DNA of 64,000 nucleotides from an uncultured bacterium (GCA_949296775.1 CASFQA010000001.1:62001-126000); one strand, 5' to 3'. Positions 52,713-60,022 are shown, counted from the first letter of the stretch. Program-made: numbers and translations. Notes: generated by a model from the sequence alone, not told the origin.

Positions 52713-53088
52713 TCAACGCAAATTCAAAAAGGGCGATTTCGTCCTCATTCGAGCCTGGCTCCCTTTTGATTATGAACTGGGGAAAATAATTAAGTTCGAC
52801 GAAGAGAAGAATATGTATCAGATGTTTTACTATGATGAAATCGATGATCCTGCCTCTTTGGTTTTTTGGACGTATATGAAGGAGGACGATCTGGTGCTTG
52901 CCGAAGAGGTATTGCGCCGGCCGTACTCCGATATGTTCATCAACGAAGACATCCAATTCAGCGAAGAGACCTATGCGAACTGCTACAACGCTTATTATTT
53001 TCTGGCCAAGAAAGTCTACGACGGGGAGATAAGCAAGGCCGAATATTACGATGCTGTCGATCGTCTGTGGGCCAAAGGCTCTTCTTAA
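52705..53088 (+). CDS. Small cytoplasmic protein of unknown function
   Basis: 127 residues, starting at an ATG inside the end of the secreted-protein gene (ATGCCTAA overlap), so the two are coupled. The N-terminal FKKGDFVLIRAWLPFDYELGKIIKF looks like an SH3-like beta barrel. The C-terminal half is helical (YNAYYFLAKKVYDGEISKAEYYDAVDRL). Function unknown; possibly the immunity or partner protein of the secreted product, by context only. Confidence 0.6.
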   Translation: MPNQRKFKKGDFVLIRAWLPFDYELGKIIKFDEEKNMYQMFYYDEIDDPASLVFWTYMKEDDLVLAEEVLRRPYSDMFINEDIQFSEETYANCYNAYYFLAKKVYDGEISKAEYYDAVDRLWAKGSS

Positions 53089-53298
53089 TTTAAGGCTGCT
53101 ATGGTTTTGTGGATGCAAACCAATGGAAGGGATGAATCCATTGCCGAAAGAAGAGATTTCGGTTGATGATAAGTCCATCAGCCGAATGAAGGCACCCAAT
53201 AATGACGTTGCTTTGACATAGGAAGTGGCCACGGGCAGATTTCCTCTTTGATGCGGAGTCCTCTTTTCCTTCTATAATTCGGGGCGGAGAACAAATCG

Positions 53299-53787
53299 AT
53301 GGAAACGCTGATTGATAGGAACGAAGAGTCCGAAAAAGACGAGGCCTATCTGCAGGCCGATATCGTCCCGCTTCCTGATCGCGGCAGCTGGGCCATGATG
53401 ATCGCGGGGCGGGGCTAATAGTTTTGGGGCCGGCCTTATTCGCTATCGATTTGCCTTGGGTCTTTGGCCTGATGATTTTAGCCATGGTCTTAGGCGGATT
53501 TTTGCTTTCCCTAGGCTTTCTAATCCTCTCCTTCGATCCAGAGCCCTCCGAGCTATGCCTTGATTCCAATCGTGTTTACGGCCGTGCCGATTCGATTTAT
53601 AAATGGTTTTGGTCCTAACCTAAGAAGCGGTTCGTCCTGGAATATTCGGATATCGCCGATGTCCATCTCGTCAGCAACGCGAAAGCGGTCATCCTTACCA
53701 TCACCGACAGCAAATTCCGTCATTACGAGTTCGCCTCGCCATAACGCCGATGAAGTCCAAGCTTTTATAAATCGCTGCCGAGGATAA
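53299..53787 (+). pseudogene. Decayed membrane protein with PH-like domain
   Basis: ATG 53299 starts METLIDRNEESEKDEAYLQ and stops after about 40 codons. The rest is in other frames: WVFGLMILAMVLGGFLLSLG (membrane), KRFVLEYSDIADVHLVSNAKAVILTITD (PH-like strands) and NADEVQAFINRCRG. A TATAAT lies at about 53273. Several stops and frameshifts; inactive. Confidence 0.65.
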
Positions 53788-54087
53788 TCGGGCGGCGCGG
53801 AGTCATTAGCATACTAGGCCCGGCTGGCCGTTAAGGCAAAGAAGCCTGGCCTTGGCTTTCGATTTGCCGTTTTTCGACCCCCTCCTCGCTCATCGGGGCT
53901 GAGGAAGCGCCGTCTCGGCAAAACAGCCGGTCGCGTCCCGACCCTCCCTCTTGAGGTAGTGGAGCTTGGACCCCTTGGTCACCTTGACGATCGTCTTATC
54001 GCCTGGCCGAAACGACCCTATTTCGCATAGGCCAACGGTGGACGGGAGGATCTGGTCGCGGATGACGTCCCTTCCTCCCGCATCGCC
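53788..54087. other. Intergenic 3' to exoA
   Basis: On the minus strand the exoA frame stays open for about 65 codons past its stop (GDKTIVKVTKGSKLHYLKR), without a start codon. It may be a gene remnant; not identified. Confidence 0.35.
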
Positions 54088-54843
54088 CTATAAATCGATA
54101 TCGAGGATGATCGGGCAGTGGTCGGAGTAGGGGAAGTCGCGTTCCATGTAGGAGAGTTTGAGCTTATCCTTGAGCCGATCGGAGACGATGAAGGCGTCGA
54201 TTCGCCAACCGGCGTCCTTCTCCTTGGCGTGGAAGCGGTAGCTCCACCAGGAATAGGCGATTTTATCCGGGTAAAGATAACGGAAGGCGTCGAGGAAACC
54301 GGCGGAAAGCAGCTCGCTCATCTTGTTCCGCTCCTCAATGGTAAAGCCGGCGTTATGCTCATTGGCCTTCGGGTTCTTGAGGTCGATCTCCTCGTGGGCG
54401 ACGTTGAGGTCCCCGGTGTAGACAAGGGGCTTATTCTTATCGAGGGAGAGCAGGTAATCCCGGAGCTTATCCTCGAATTCCATCCGGTAGGCGAGCCGCT
54501 TTAAGCCCTCCCCGGAATTGGGGACATAGGCCCCGACGAGGTAATAGCCCTCGTATTCGAGGGTGATGACCCTCCCTTCGTCGTCATATTCCCCCTCGCC
54601 TAACCCATAATGGACCGACAATGGGGCGTTTTTGACGTAGACGGCGGTCCCGGCATAGCCTTTCCGGAGTTTGGAGTTGGTATAGTAAAGCTCATAGCCC
54701 GATACTTCGGAAGGCCGCAAATCGCCGCTAAGCTTAGTCTCTTGGATGAACAAGACGTCGGGATTGAGGGCGAAGGTCGCCTCATACATCCCTTTGCTTC
54801 CGGCGGCGCGGATCCCATTGACGTTATAACTGATGATTCTCAT
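54088..54843 (-). CDS. exoA: Exodeoxyribonuclease III (AP endonuclease)
   Basis: 251 residues. SYNVNGIRAA, FIQETKL, GDLNVAHEEIDLKNP and the terminal SDHCPI are the metal and catalytic motifs of the ExoIII/APE1 family (Asn, Glu, Asp, Asp-His). It cleaves DNA at abasic sites and complements the alkylation glycosylase and methyltransferase encoded 7 kb away. ATG follows AGGAGG and overlaps the upstream membrane-protein gene by 20 bp. It is last in a three-gene minus-strand operon. Confidence 0.96.
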   Translation of the reverse strand: MRIISYNVNGIRAAGSKGMYEATFALNPDVLFIQETKLSGDLRPSEVSGYELYYTNSKLRKGYAGTAVYVKNAPLSVHYGLGEGEYDDEGRVITLEYEGYYLVGAYVPNSGEGLKRLAYRMEFEDKLRDYLLSLDKNKPLVYTGDLNVAHEEIDLKNPKANEHNAGFTIEERNKMSELLSAGFLDAFRYLYPDKIAYSWWSYRFHAKEKDAGWRIDAFIVSDRLKDKLKLSYMERDFPYSDHCPIILDIDL

Positions 54844-55612
54844 CGCGGCGATGCCTCCTTTTTATTTCCCGCCGGTTGTCTTCCGAGAAGAAGAGGAAGT
54901 CGAGGTTTTTGATTTTCCGCCCCAGCAGCACCGGCCCTTTGATCAGCAAATAGCCTTTCCCTTCCCTTATTCTCCCTAAGGCTTTATAGGGGATATAGGC
55001 GGTGAGGCTTCTCCCCACCGTCTCCCCTTGGCTTAAAGAGGCGAAGTCGGCTTGCAGATAATCAGGGGCATAGGAATAGAGGATCGCCTGGTTTTTATAA
55101 AGGTGAGGCTGGGAGAAAAGGAGGAAAAGGAGCAAGGCGAAAGAGAGGGCGGCGCAGACGAAAAGGCAGGAGGAGAGCAAGACGTCGTGGTTGGTGAACA
55201 AGGGGATGGAGCCGAAGAAGGCGAAGGCGCAGCTGGCTAAAAGCAGGCCAAGATAAGTGTTTTTGTTGGCTCGGCTAACCGGGATGAAAAGCCGCCAATA
55301 GGAGGGGAGGTCATCCTGATAGGCGACCTCGACTTTCTCCTCCTTCATCCCCTTAGCGAGCTCAAGCAGGTTCGCTTGGACCGAAATGGCCTGGCGGAGC
55401 TTGCGGAAGTGATTGGTCGGGAAGAACAAGACGATGAGGGCGAAAAGCAAAGCCAAGAAGGCGGCGAAGAACTTCTGCTCGTCGATGATGGCGAGCTCGA
55501 TCCCCTTAGCCCCGAAATAAAGATAGGCGATGCCGGTCCCGACCAAGCCGAGGAAGACCCCGATCTCGGTGAATAGGAACAGGAAGAAATTGACGTTGGC
55601 TTTCAGTTTCAT
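54824..55612 (-). CDS. Membrane protein with soluble C-terminal domain
   Basis: 262 residues with four membrane helices in two hairpins (NFFLFLFTEIGVFLGLVG, KFFAAFLALLFALIVLFF, then YLGLLLASCAFAFFGS and LLSSCLFVCAALSFALLL). A strand-rich C-terminal domain (AYIPYKALGRIREGKGYLLIKGPVLLG) resembles bacterial PH-type domains. The tail is strongly basic. Role unknown. It lies between an ECF S component and exoA in one operon. Confidence 0.75.
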   Translation of the reverse strand: MKLKANVNFFLFLFTEIGVFLGLVGTGIAYLYFGAKGIELAIIDEQKFFAAFLALLFALIVLFFPTNHFRKLRQAISVQANLLELAKGMKEEKVEVAYQDDLPSYWRLFIPVSRANKNTYLGLLLASCAFAFFGSIPLFTNHDVLLSSCLFVCAALSFALLLFLLFSQPHLYKNQAILYSYAPDYLQADFASLSQGETVGRSLTAYIPYKALGRIREGKGYLLIKGPVLLGRKIKNLDFLFFSEDNRREIKRRHRRDENHQL

Positions 55613-55613
55613 G

Positions 55614-56183
55614 CTAATCCCCCAATAACCCCCTTAACGCTTTGATCGAGGGCTTGGCGATCAAGACGGCGACGACCGCGGTCAATGTCGAGGCCAAAGC
55701 CCTGATGATCGTTTCGACGAGGACGAAGGTGAAGGGATAGCCGATGATCAAGGCGTCGAGGTATATGGCCAAGGTGTTGGTCAGGGTCACGAGCCAGGCG
55801 GAAAGGATGGCGAAGAGGAAGAAAAGGGGGAGGGAGTCCTCCAGCCGCTTCCCTTTCCGCGCGAATCCATAGGCGACGAAGCCGAGGAAAAGCGGGCGGA
55901 TGGCCGGCCCGACCATCCAGATTACGGTGGTCGGCCCCGGGCCGTAATTAACGAATTGGATCACGAACTCGCCCAGCAGGCAGACGATGGTCCCCTCGAT
56001 CGGGCCGAAAAGGATGGCGGTGACCAGGAGGACGACGGAAGCGATGGAGAAGGAGTAATTGCCCGTCCGGAAAGTGAGGAAGGACAAGAGGATGTAAATG
56101 GCGACCAAAAAGGCGAGGGCGGACATCCGCTTCAAGGCGCTGCCTTTGCCAAGGGGCAGGAATATCGATCGTTTCTTCTCCAT
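55614..56183 (-). CDS. ECF transporter S component
   Basis: 189 residues, about six membrane helices. LKRMSALAFLVAIYILLSF and FGPIEGTIVCLLGEFVIQ are typical for S components of the folate/pantothenate-like group, the substrate-binding subunits of energy-coupling-factor vitamin transporters. The EcfA/EcfT module is not in this window and is probably shared. The start follows GGAGAGAC. A structured leader (GTTGCC...GGCGAC) precedes it. Confidence 0.85.
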   Translation of the reverse strand: MEKKRSIFLPLGKGSALKRMSALAFLVAIYILLSFLTFRTGNYSFSIASVVLLVTAILFGPIEGTIVCLLGEFVIQFVNYGPGPTTVIWMVGPAIRPLFLGFVAYGFARKGKRLEDSLPLFFLFAILSAWLVTLTNTLAIYLDALIIGYPFTFVLVETIIRALASTLTAVVAVLIAKPSIKALRGLLGD

Positions 56184-56190
56184 TGTCTCT

Positions 56191-56236
56191 CCGGGTCGCC
56201 ATTCTACCCTTAAAAGGGTAACTAGGCAACGGAAGG
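56191..56236 (-). promoter_or_regulatory. Structured 5' leader of the ECF S component gene
   Basis: On the minus strand an outer stem GTTGCC/GGCGAC encloses a TACCCTT/AAGGGTA hairpin with short asymmetric joints, ending just before the GGAGAGAC ribosome site. It could be a small regulatory RNA element. No known riboswitch class was matched. Confidence 0.35.
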
Positions 56237-56254
56237 CATAGTAGGGGGATTCCT

Positions 56255-57148
56255 TTATTCGCCCAAAAGGATCTTCGCCCGTTCCTCGAGTAGTTTCCTT
56301 AGTTTCTCCTTGCTCTTTTCCTCAAGCATAGAATCCTCGATTGCTTGGATATATTCCTGCTTATGGGTTAACAAACGGCTGATGAGCCGGGGCAGCATGA
56401 CCTGGGTTAGGCCAAGGGAGAGGGCGAAGCGCTTTAAGTCGGCTAAGCCGAGCCCTTGCTTCTTCCCGTTCAGCGACAAAGCCAACTCGTCCGGCCCGTT
56501 ATTGAAAGCCGCGCTTGAAAGCGAGTAAGCCGGAGCGAGGCGGTAATGGCCGTTTTTGGTCTCGACCAAAGCGAATTTCTTGAAGTGGAGGTCATTGTCC
56601 CCGGTCAGGAAGGCGAAAAGGAGGCGGAAGGCGTATTCGGCTTTGTCTAAGCCGGGGTAGGCGGAGTAACGCTCCAACACCGTCTTCGCCTCCTCATACG
56701 CCCCTTCCCGCTTATCCGCGGCTATTCGGCCGAGCAACGAAGCGAAATCCTCGAACCCGACCTTCTCCTTCTTGGCCAAGTCGATCCGCTTTATCAATAG
56801 GGCAAGCCCCTCGCGGGTTTGGTAATAGCCGTAAGTCGGGACCTTGATCCCGGCGATTTTGGCTAGGCTAAATAGCAGGTGCTCCCCTTCGACCCGCAGC
56901 GGATCGTTTTTATCCGGGTAAATGAGCAAATAGGCGCTGAAGCGCTTATTGACGGCGAAGGGCAGGATCCTCCCTTCCCCCGGCACCGCCATCCCGGCTT
57001 TGATGTTCTCGCTGCTCTCATCGGCGTAGCTGAGCTGCGCCTGAAATGGCAGCTTCTCGTCGTGAAAACGCCCTTTCAGGCAAGAAGGATGGTAGGGCAA
57101 TTCGCCGCCATCTAAGGCCTTATGGCAATATAGGCAATAATCAGTCAT
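56255..57148 (-). CDS. hipT: HipT-like kinase subunit (split HipA)
   Basis: 297 residues. An N-terminal zinc-ribbon-like CLYCHKAL...YHPSC precedes the Gly-rich loop ADESSENIKAGM, which carries paired Ser45/Ser46 as in HipT autophosphorylation loops. The kinase core has LTGDNDLHFKKFAL with catalytic Asp186. The metal-binding Asp expected 23 residues later (LAPAYD in HipA) is Ser209 (LAPAYSLSS). The kinase may be impaired. It overlaps hipS by 8 bp. HipT-type toxins phosphorylate tRNA synthetases. Confidence 0.85.
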   Translation of the reverse strand: MTDYCLYCHKALDGGELPYHPSCLKGRFHDEKLPFQAQLSYADESSENIKAGMAVPGEGRILPFAVNKRFSAYLLIYPDKNDPLRVEGEHLLFSLAKIAGIKVPTYGYYQTREGLALLIKRIDLAKKEKVGFEDFASLLGRIAADKREGAYEEAKTVLERYSAYPGLDKAEYAFRLLFAFLTGDNDLHFKKFALVETKNGHYRLAPAYSLSSAAFNNGPDELALSLNGKKQGLGLADLKRFALSLGLTQVMLPRLISRLLTHKQEYIQAIEDSMLEEKSKEKLRKLLEERAKILLGE

Positions 57149-57470
57149 CCTCGATTATCCTTATGTCCCCGATCAAGTCTTTCGACAAAAAGAGCAGGCA
57201 GGCGAATCTGTCTTCGGGGCTGATCCCCAATTGGTGGCACGCTTTGCCAAGGTTCTCCCCTTCGGGCAGGAGGTTATCGAAGCAGGGGAAAAGGATAGGG
57301 GAGCGATAGACGGCCGCGGTTTTCGGGATAGAGGGCAATAAGGGCCGATTGGCCTTATCGGATAGATACGACCGGTCATACTCAAAGGCATAGCCCGCAT
57401 CGGTTTTCTTCAAATACCCGCAGAACCGGCCCTTTTTATAAACCAAGGCGGTTCTTTCAGCGATCCCCAT
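57141..57470 (-). CDS. hipS: HipS-like antitoxin (N-terminal HipA subdomain)
   Basis: 109 residues from ATG 57470. AERTALVYKKGRFCGYLKKT, SPILFPCFDNLLPEGENL and FACLLFLSKDLIGDI correspond to the N-subdomain 1 of HipA, here on a separate polypeptide as in the tripartite hipBST systems, where HipS is the antitoxin. It overlaps hipB by 14 bp and hipT by 8 bp, so all three are coupled. Confidence 0.85.
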   Translation of the reverse strand: MGIAERTALVYKKGRFCGYLKKTDAGYAFEYDRSYLSDKANRPLLPSIPKTAAVYRSPILFPCFDNLLPEGENLGKACHQLGISPEDRFACLLFLSKDLIGDIRIIEDD

Positions 57471-57669
57471 CTTCCTCCTCCGGGACCAATGTCGCCCCAA
57501 ACATCTTCAAGGCCTGATTGACCTTGTCGAGGCGGACGGTCTGCTTCCCTCGTTCGAGTTCTTGGACAAAACGAAAACCCAAGCCCGAAAGGAAGGCGAA
57601 TTCCTTCTGGCTGTAGCCGGCTTCTTTCCGCTTTCTCCGTATGTATTCGCCGATCAGGTTGTCGTTCAT
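57457..57669 (-). CDS. hipB: HipB-like XRE regulator
   Basis: 70 residues from ATG 57669; the frame is open upstream to 57759, but that part overlaps the operator region. The helix-turn-helix reads IRRKRKEAGYSQKEFAFLSGL, then FRFVQELERGKQTVRLDKV and a typical HipB C-terminus. It binds the operators of its own operon. A -10 TATAGA (57684-57679) lies exactly 9 nt before the ATG, with no ribosome site. Confidence 0.9.
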   Translation of the reverse strand: MNDNLIGEYIRRKRKEAGYSQKEFAFLSGLGFRFVQELERGKQTVRLDKVNQALKMFGATLVPEEEDGDR

Positions 57670-57678
57670 AGCTGATAG

Positions 57679-57777
57679 TCTATACCCAAGAATGAATAAA
57701 ATAATTAGTAAGTTAAATATAATACCCGAACGGGTAACAATATTCTTAAATTTATTCAAATTACCGCCCGTTCGGGT
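57679..57777 (-). promoter_or_regulatory. hipBST promoter and paired operators
   Basis: Two palindromes with the core CCCGNNCGGG lie at 57724-57735 (ACCCGAACGGGT) and 57767-57776 (CCCGTTCGGG). Their centres are about 42 bp apart, four helical turns, which would suit cooperative HipB binding. The -10 box of hipB is 57684-57679. Confidence 0.7.
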
Positions 57778-57782
57778 CTTAG

Positions 57783-58211
57783 TTATGCCTTATTAGGCCA
57801 TTAAGGAAAGGGCTAATCCGAGCGGATGGCCGCCTCTATCTTTTAAGCGTCCCCGCCTTCCCTCTTTTATTCGCCTATGGCCTGATCGTCGATTCGAACG
57901 AGCATACCGTGTATTACTTCGCCGATATGGACGTCGATCTCTCCCCTTATTACAACAAAGCCGCCTCCGTCGACTTGGCGTTGAACGTCGGCGAGACCGA
58001 AAACCTCGCCGAGGACCACGATTACCGTTTCGACGACTTCGTTTCCTGCGCCGAGGTCTATTCCATCCAAATCGACGGGCAAGACCTCTATACCCTTGAT
58101 GATTACCTCAATTCCAAGAAAGGGTCGAACCTAGCCATCGGGGCCATCCTTGGCGGGGTGGGGCCTCTCTTCGCCATCCTTGGCGTCGTCAGCGCCGTTA
58201 AGAAGCGTTAA
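57783..58211 (+). CDS. 5'-truncated membrane protein
   Basis: An open frame without a start codon begins directly beside the hipBST operator. LYLLSVPAFPLLFAYGLIV looks like a membrane helix. It is followed by SNEHTVYYFADMDVDLSPYYNKAASVDLAL, an extracellular-type domain, and a second helix LAIGAILGGVGPLFAILGVVSAVKKR. The only in-frame start is GTG 57909, which would drop the first helix. The gene was probably cut by the arrival of hipBST. Function unknown. Confidence 0.6.
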   Translation, partial: LCLIRPLRKGLIRADGRLYLLSVPAFPLLFAYGLIVDSNEHTVYYFADMDVDLSPYYNKAASVDLALNVGETENLAEDHDYRFDDFVSCAEVYSIQIDGQDLYTLDDYLNSKKGSNLAIGAILGGVGPLFAILGVVSAVKKR

Positions 58212-58223
58212 TCGCCATCGTCG

Positions 58224-58249
58224 ACCAGTCGGAAGGCTGGTCTTTTTTG
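58224..58249 (+). terminator. Terminator of the truncated membrane protein
   Basis: GACCAG/CTGGTC around TCGGAAGG, followed by TTTTTTG. Confidence 0.75.
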
Positions 58250-58748
58250 ATCTTGGCTAAAAAAAGCCAAACAAGCGCTGGTCGATTTTTCTGATTCGGT
58301 CTTGTCGATGTTCGCATAAGAAAAGGCCGAATGTAACGGCAATTGTTTTTACGAAGGTCCTAAGCTTTGACCGGAGTTACCTTAAAACCGCAATGCTCAT
58401 TGGCGAGGCCAACATTGGCTTTTGTCCGTGATCGCAAATGACTCCTACGGAAACGTCGAGATACGTGTGTCTAAAGGATCCCCTAATCATCGAGATAAAC
58501 TGTCTTATCTATATACCTCTATGGCCCTCTTAAGTTTCGCGAATACTAACTTTGTTTTGATCGCGGTATTTAGATTAAAGAGGTCAAACGCATTTGCTTA
58601 AGGTAGCGAGCAGGGGATCCCTTTCCAATTCTATTGTGGAGGCCAGACGGTAAATAACCCCCTGTTTATCCTTTGGCTTAGGCATTGAGAGGGACGAATA
58701 TATTCATCGTTTTGGCTGATAGATACCGCTTTTGCTAGGGTTTACCCG
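58250..58748. other. Non-coding stretch
   Basis: About 500 bp with no supported gene, RNA or repeat. Confidence 0.4.
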
Positions 58749-58889
58749 GCTTGACTATTCAGGGATTAAACGTTAATGTATGAGTGGCTTAGGACCACGA
58801 AGGCCTTATCGGTCGTCGTGGCCTTTTTTCTCTAAGGCCGCCTTAAGCGCCATCGATGGGCATAAAGCCGATATAAGGTGGGGGGCGGC
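58749..58889 (+). ncRNA. Candidate small-RNA module, copy 1
   Basis: -35 TTGACT (58751-58756), 17-bp spacer, -10 TAATGT (58774-58779), then about 45 nt. It ends in a CCACGA/TCGTGG hairpin (58795-58800 and 58816-58821) and CCTTTTTT. No open frame fits between promoter and terminator. The whole unit is repeated 174 bp downstream. Confidence 0.5.
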
Positions 58890-58922
58890 CAGCGGTTAAC
58901 GCCGTGCCTAGGCCCTTTCGGG

Positions 58923-59062
58923 GCTTGACTATTCAGGGATTAAACGTTAATTTATTACTGGGTGGACCACGAAGGCCTTATCGGTCGTCGTGGCCTTTTT
59001 TCTCTAAGGCCGCCTTAAGCGCCATCAATAGGCATAAAGCCAATATCAGGTGGGGGGCGGCC
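58923..59062 (+). ncRNA. Candidate small-RNA module, copy 2
   Basis: Near-identical unit with TTGACT (58925-58930), 17-bp spacer, TAATTT (58948-58953) and the same hairpin (58967-58972 and 58988-58993) with its T tail. Differences cluster between the -10 and the hairpin. Confidence 0.5.
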
Positions 59063-59280
59063 TGCAAGAACTCGACCAGTCTTTTTCCGTTTTCCCTAAT
59101 AGCCAAGTCCCCGATCGGGTGAAGTCTCCGTTTGGCATAGTAGCCTCCCTTTGACAAGATAATTATATTGGAAAACCTATACAAAGTAAATATAAGTGAA
59201 TGTGATTAAAAATAAAATATTGATTGGTTTGGGTTTTGATGGTTAATTCGATTGAATAATTAGCAAACTGGCGGTTAAGG

Positions 59281-59311
59281 CAAAAGAAAAGCCCCACCGT
59301 ATAGGCGGGGC
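59281..59311 (-). terminator. Terminator of tiny peptide gene 1
   Basis: On the minus strand GCCCCGCC/GGTGGGGC around a TATA-containing loop, then TTTTCTTTT. Confidence 0.85.
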
Positions 59312-59330
59312 AGAGCTAACGAGCCAAGGA

Positions 59331-59480
59331 CTAGAAGAGGTTCGAGGACTGGGTTAGCTGATTGTCGAAGATCTCGACGTAGGTCGGGGCTTCGTAGGCT
59401 TTCCCTTCGAGCTCATCATAGGAAGCGTCGAAGTGGACGCCGTCGGAAGCGATTTGGTTCAACTTTTCACTGAAGTTCAT
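59331..59480 (-). CDS. Tiny peptide 1 of a paralogous pair
   Basis: 49 residues; ATG 59480 after AAAGGAGAAAGCGAAC, a strong ribosome site. The peptide begins MNFSEKLNQIASDG and contains FDASYDE and APTYVEIFDNQ. It ends in a polar stretch and Leu-Phe. It has its own promoter region, a conserved 42-bp operator-like block upstream and its own terminator. The second copy at 59734 shares about half of the residues (LAS-G, FDxSYDE, P-Y-EIFD-Q). No known family recognised. A signalling peptide, RiPP-like precursor or small regulator is possible. Confidence 0.75.
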   Translation of the reverse strand: MNFSEKLNQIASDGVHFDASYDELEGKAYEAPTYVEIFDNQLTQSSNLF

Positions 59481-59563
59481 GTTCGCTTTCTCCTTTGCAA
59501 TTCCGCCTCTTTTTCTTGAGGCGGCATTATATTAGCAAGTAGGCAACAGCAATATGAATGTAA

Positions 59564-59606
59564 CCGTTTTCTGAAAGGGGTTTCTGAAAACGCTTTCAGA
59601 AAAAGT
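59564..59606 (-). promoter_or_regulatory. Conserved operator-like block 1
   Basis: Contains CTGAAA-N4-TTTCAG (59584-59599) and two further TTTCTGAAA units. It is about 38/42 identical to 59981-60022. It lies about 85 bp upstream of peptide gene 1. A TATAAT -10 is between it and the gene (about 59533-59528). Confidence 0.7.
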
Positions 59607-59690
59607 AGGCTTTTTATCGCATATATTTCTACTTAAAAAAACATTAATGTTTTGTTCTTTCATTCGTTTTCACAACGTTTTCAGGCAATG

Positions 59691-59715
59691 AAAAAGCCCA
59701 GCGCGAGGGCTGGGC
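59691..59715 (-). terminator. Terminator of tiny peptide gene 2
   Basis: On the minus strand GCCCAGC/GCTGGGC followed by TTTTT. Confidence 0.85.
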
Positions 59716-59733
59716 GAAGCGATTAGCCGCTTA

Positions 59734-59886
59734 TTAATAGAGATGGTTGAGGTTAATCCGCTGGCTGTCGAAGATCTCGAGGTAAACCGGCTGGGCATAG
59801 GGCGCGCTGGTGACTTCATCGTAGGACGAATCGAAGGTCGCGCCTTGGGAAGCGAGTTTGTCGAGCTGCTCGGTGTAATTACGCAT
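59734..59886 (-). CDS. Tiny peptide 2 of a paralogous pair
   Basis: 50 residues; ATG 59886 after GGAGGAAAGCGAAC. The peptide begins MRNYTEQLDKLASQG, contains FDSSYDE and QPVYLEIFDSQ, and ends Asn-His-Leu-Tyr. Upstream is -35 TTGATT with -10 TATATT at 16 bp, and then the second operator-like block. The N-terminal and central motifs are shared with peptide 1. The last nine or so residues differ, a leader-plus-variable-core look. Function unknown. Confidence 0.75.
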   Translation of the reverse strand: MRNYTEQLDKLASQGATFDSSYDEVTSAPYAQPVYLEIFDSQRINLNHLY

Positions 59887-59980
59887 GTTCGCTTTCCTCC
59901 TTTTTCTTAGGCCCCTTTTTCTTGAGGCAGCTAAAATATAACCCCCTATTCAGCCTAATCAAGGCCGCCGGTCGTGTAAG

Positions 59981-60022
59981 CGTTTTCTGAAAGGGGTTAC
60001 CGAAACCGCTTTCAGAAAAAGT
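59981..60022 (-). promoter_or_regulatory. Conserved operator-like block 2
   Basis: CGTTTTCTGAAAGGGGTT followed by CGAAACCGCTTTCAGAAAAA; matches block 1 at 59564-59606. Located about 95 bp upstream of peptide gene 2. Confidence 0.7.

Noticed and set aside
53892-54087. Readthrough extension of exoA (open frame after the stop)
   Set aside because: ExoIII proteins normally end at SDHCPI plus a few residues, as here. The downstream frame has no start codon and no known motif.
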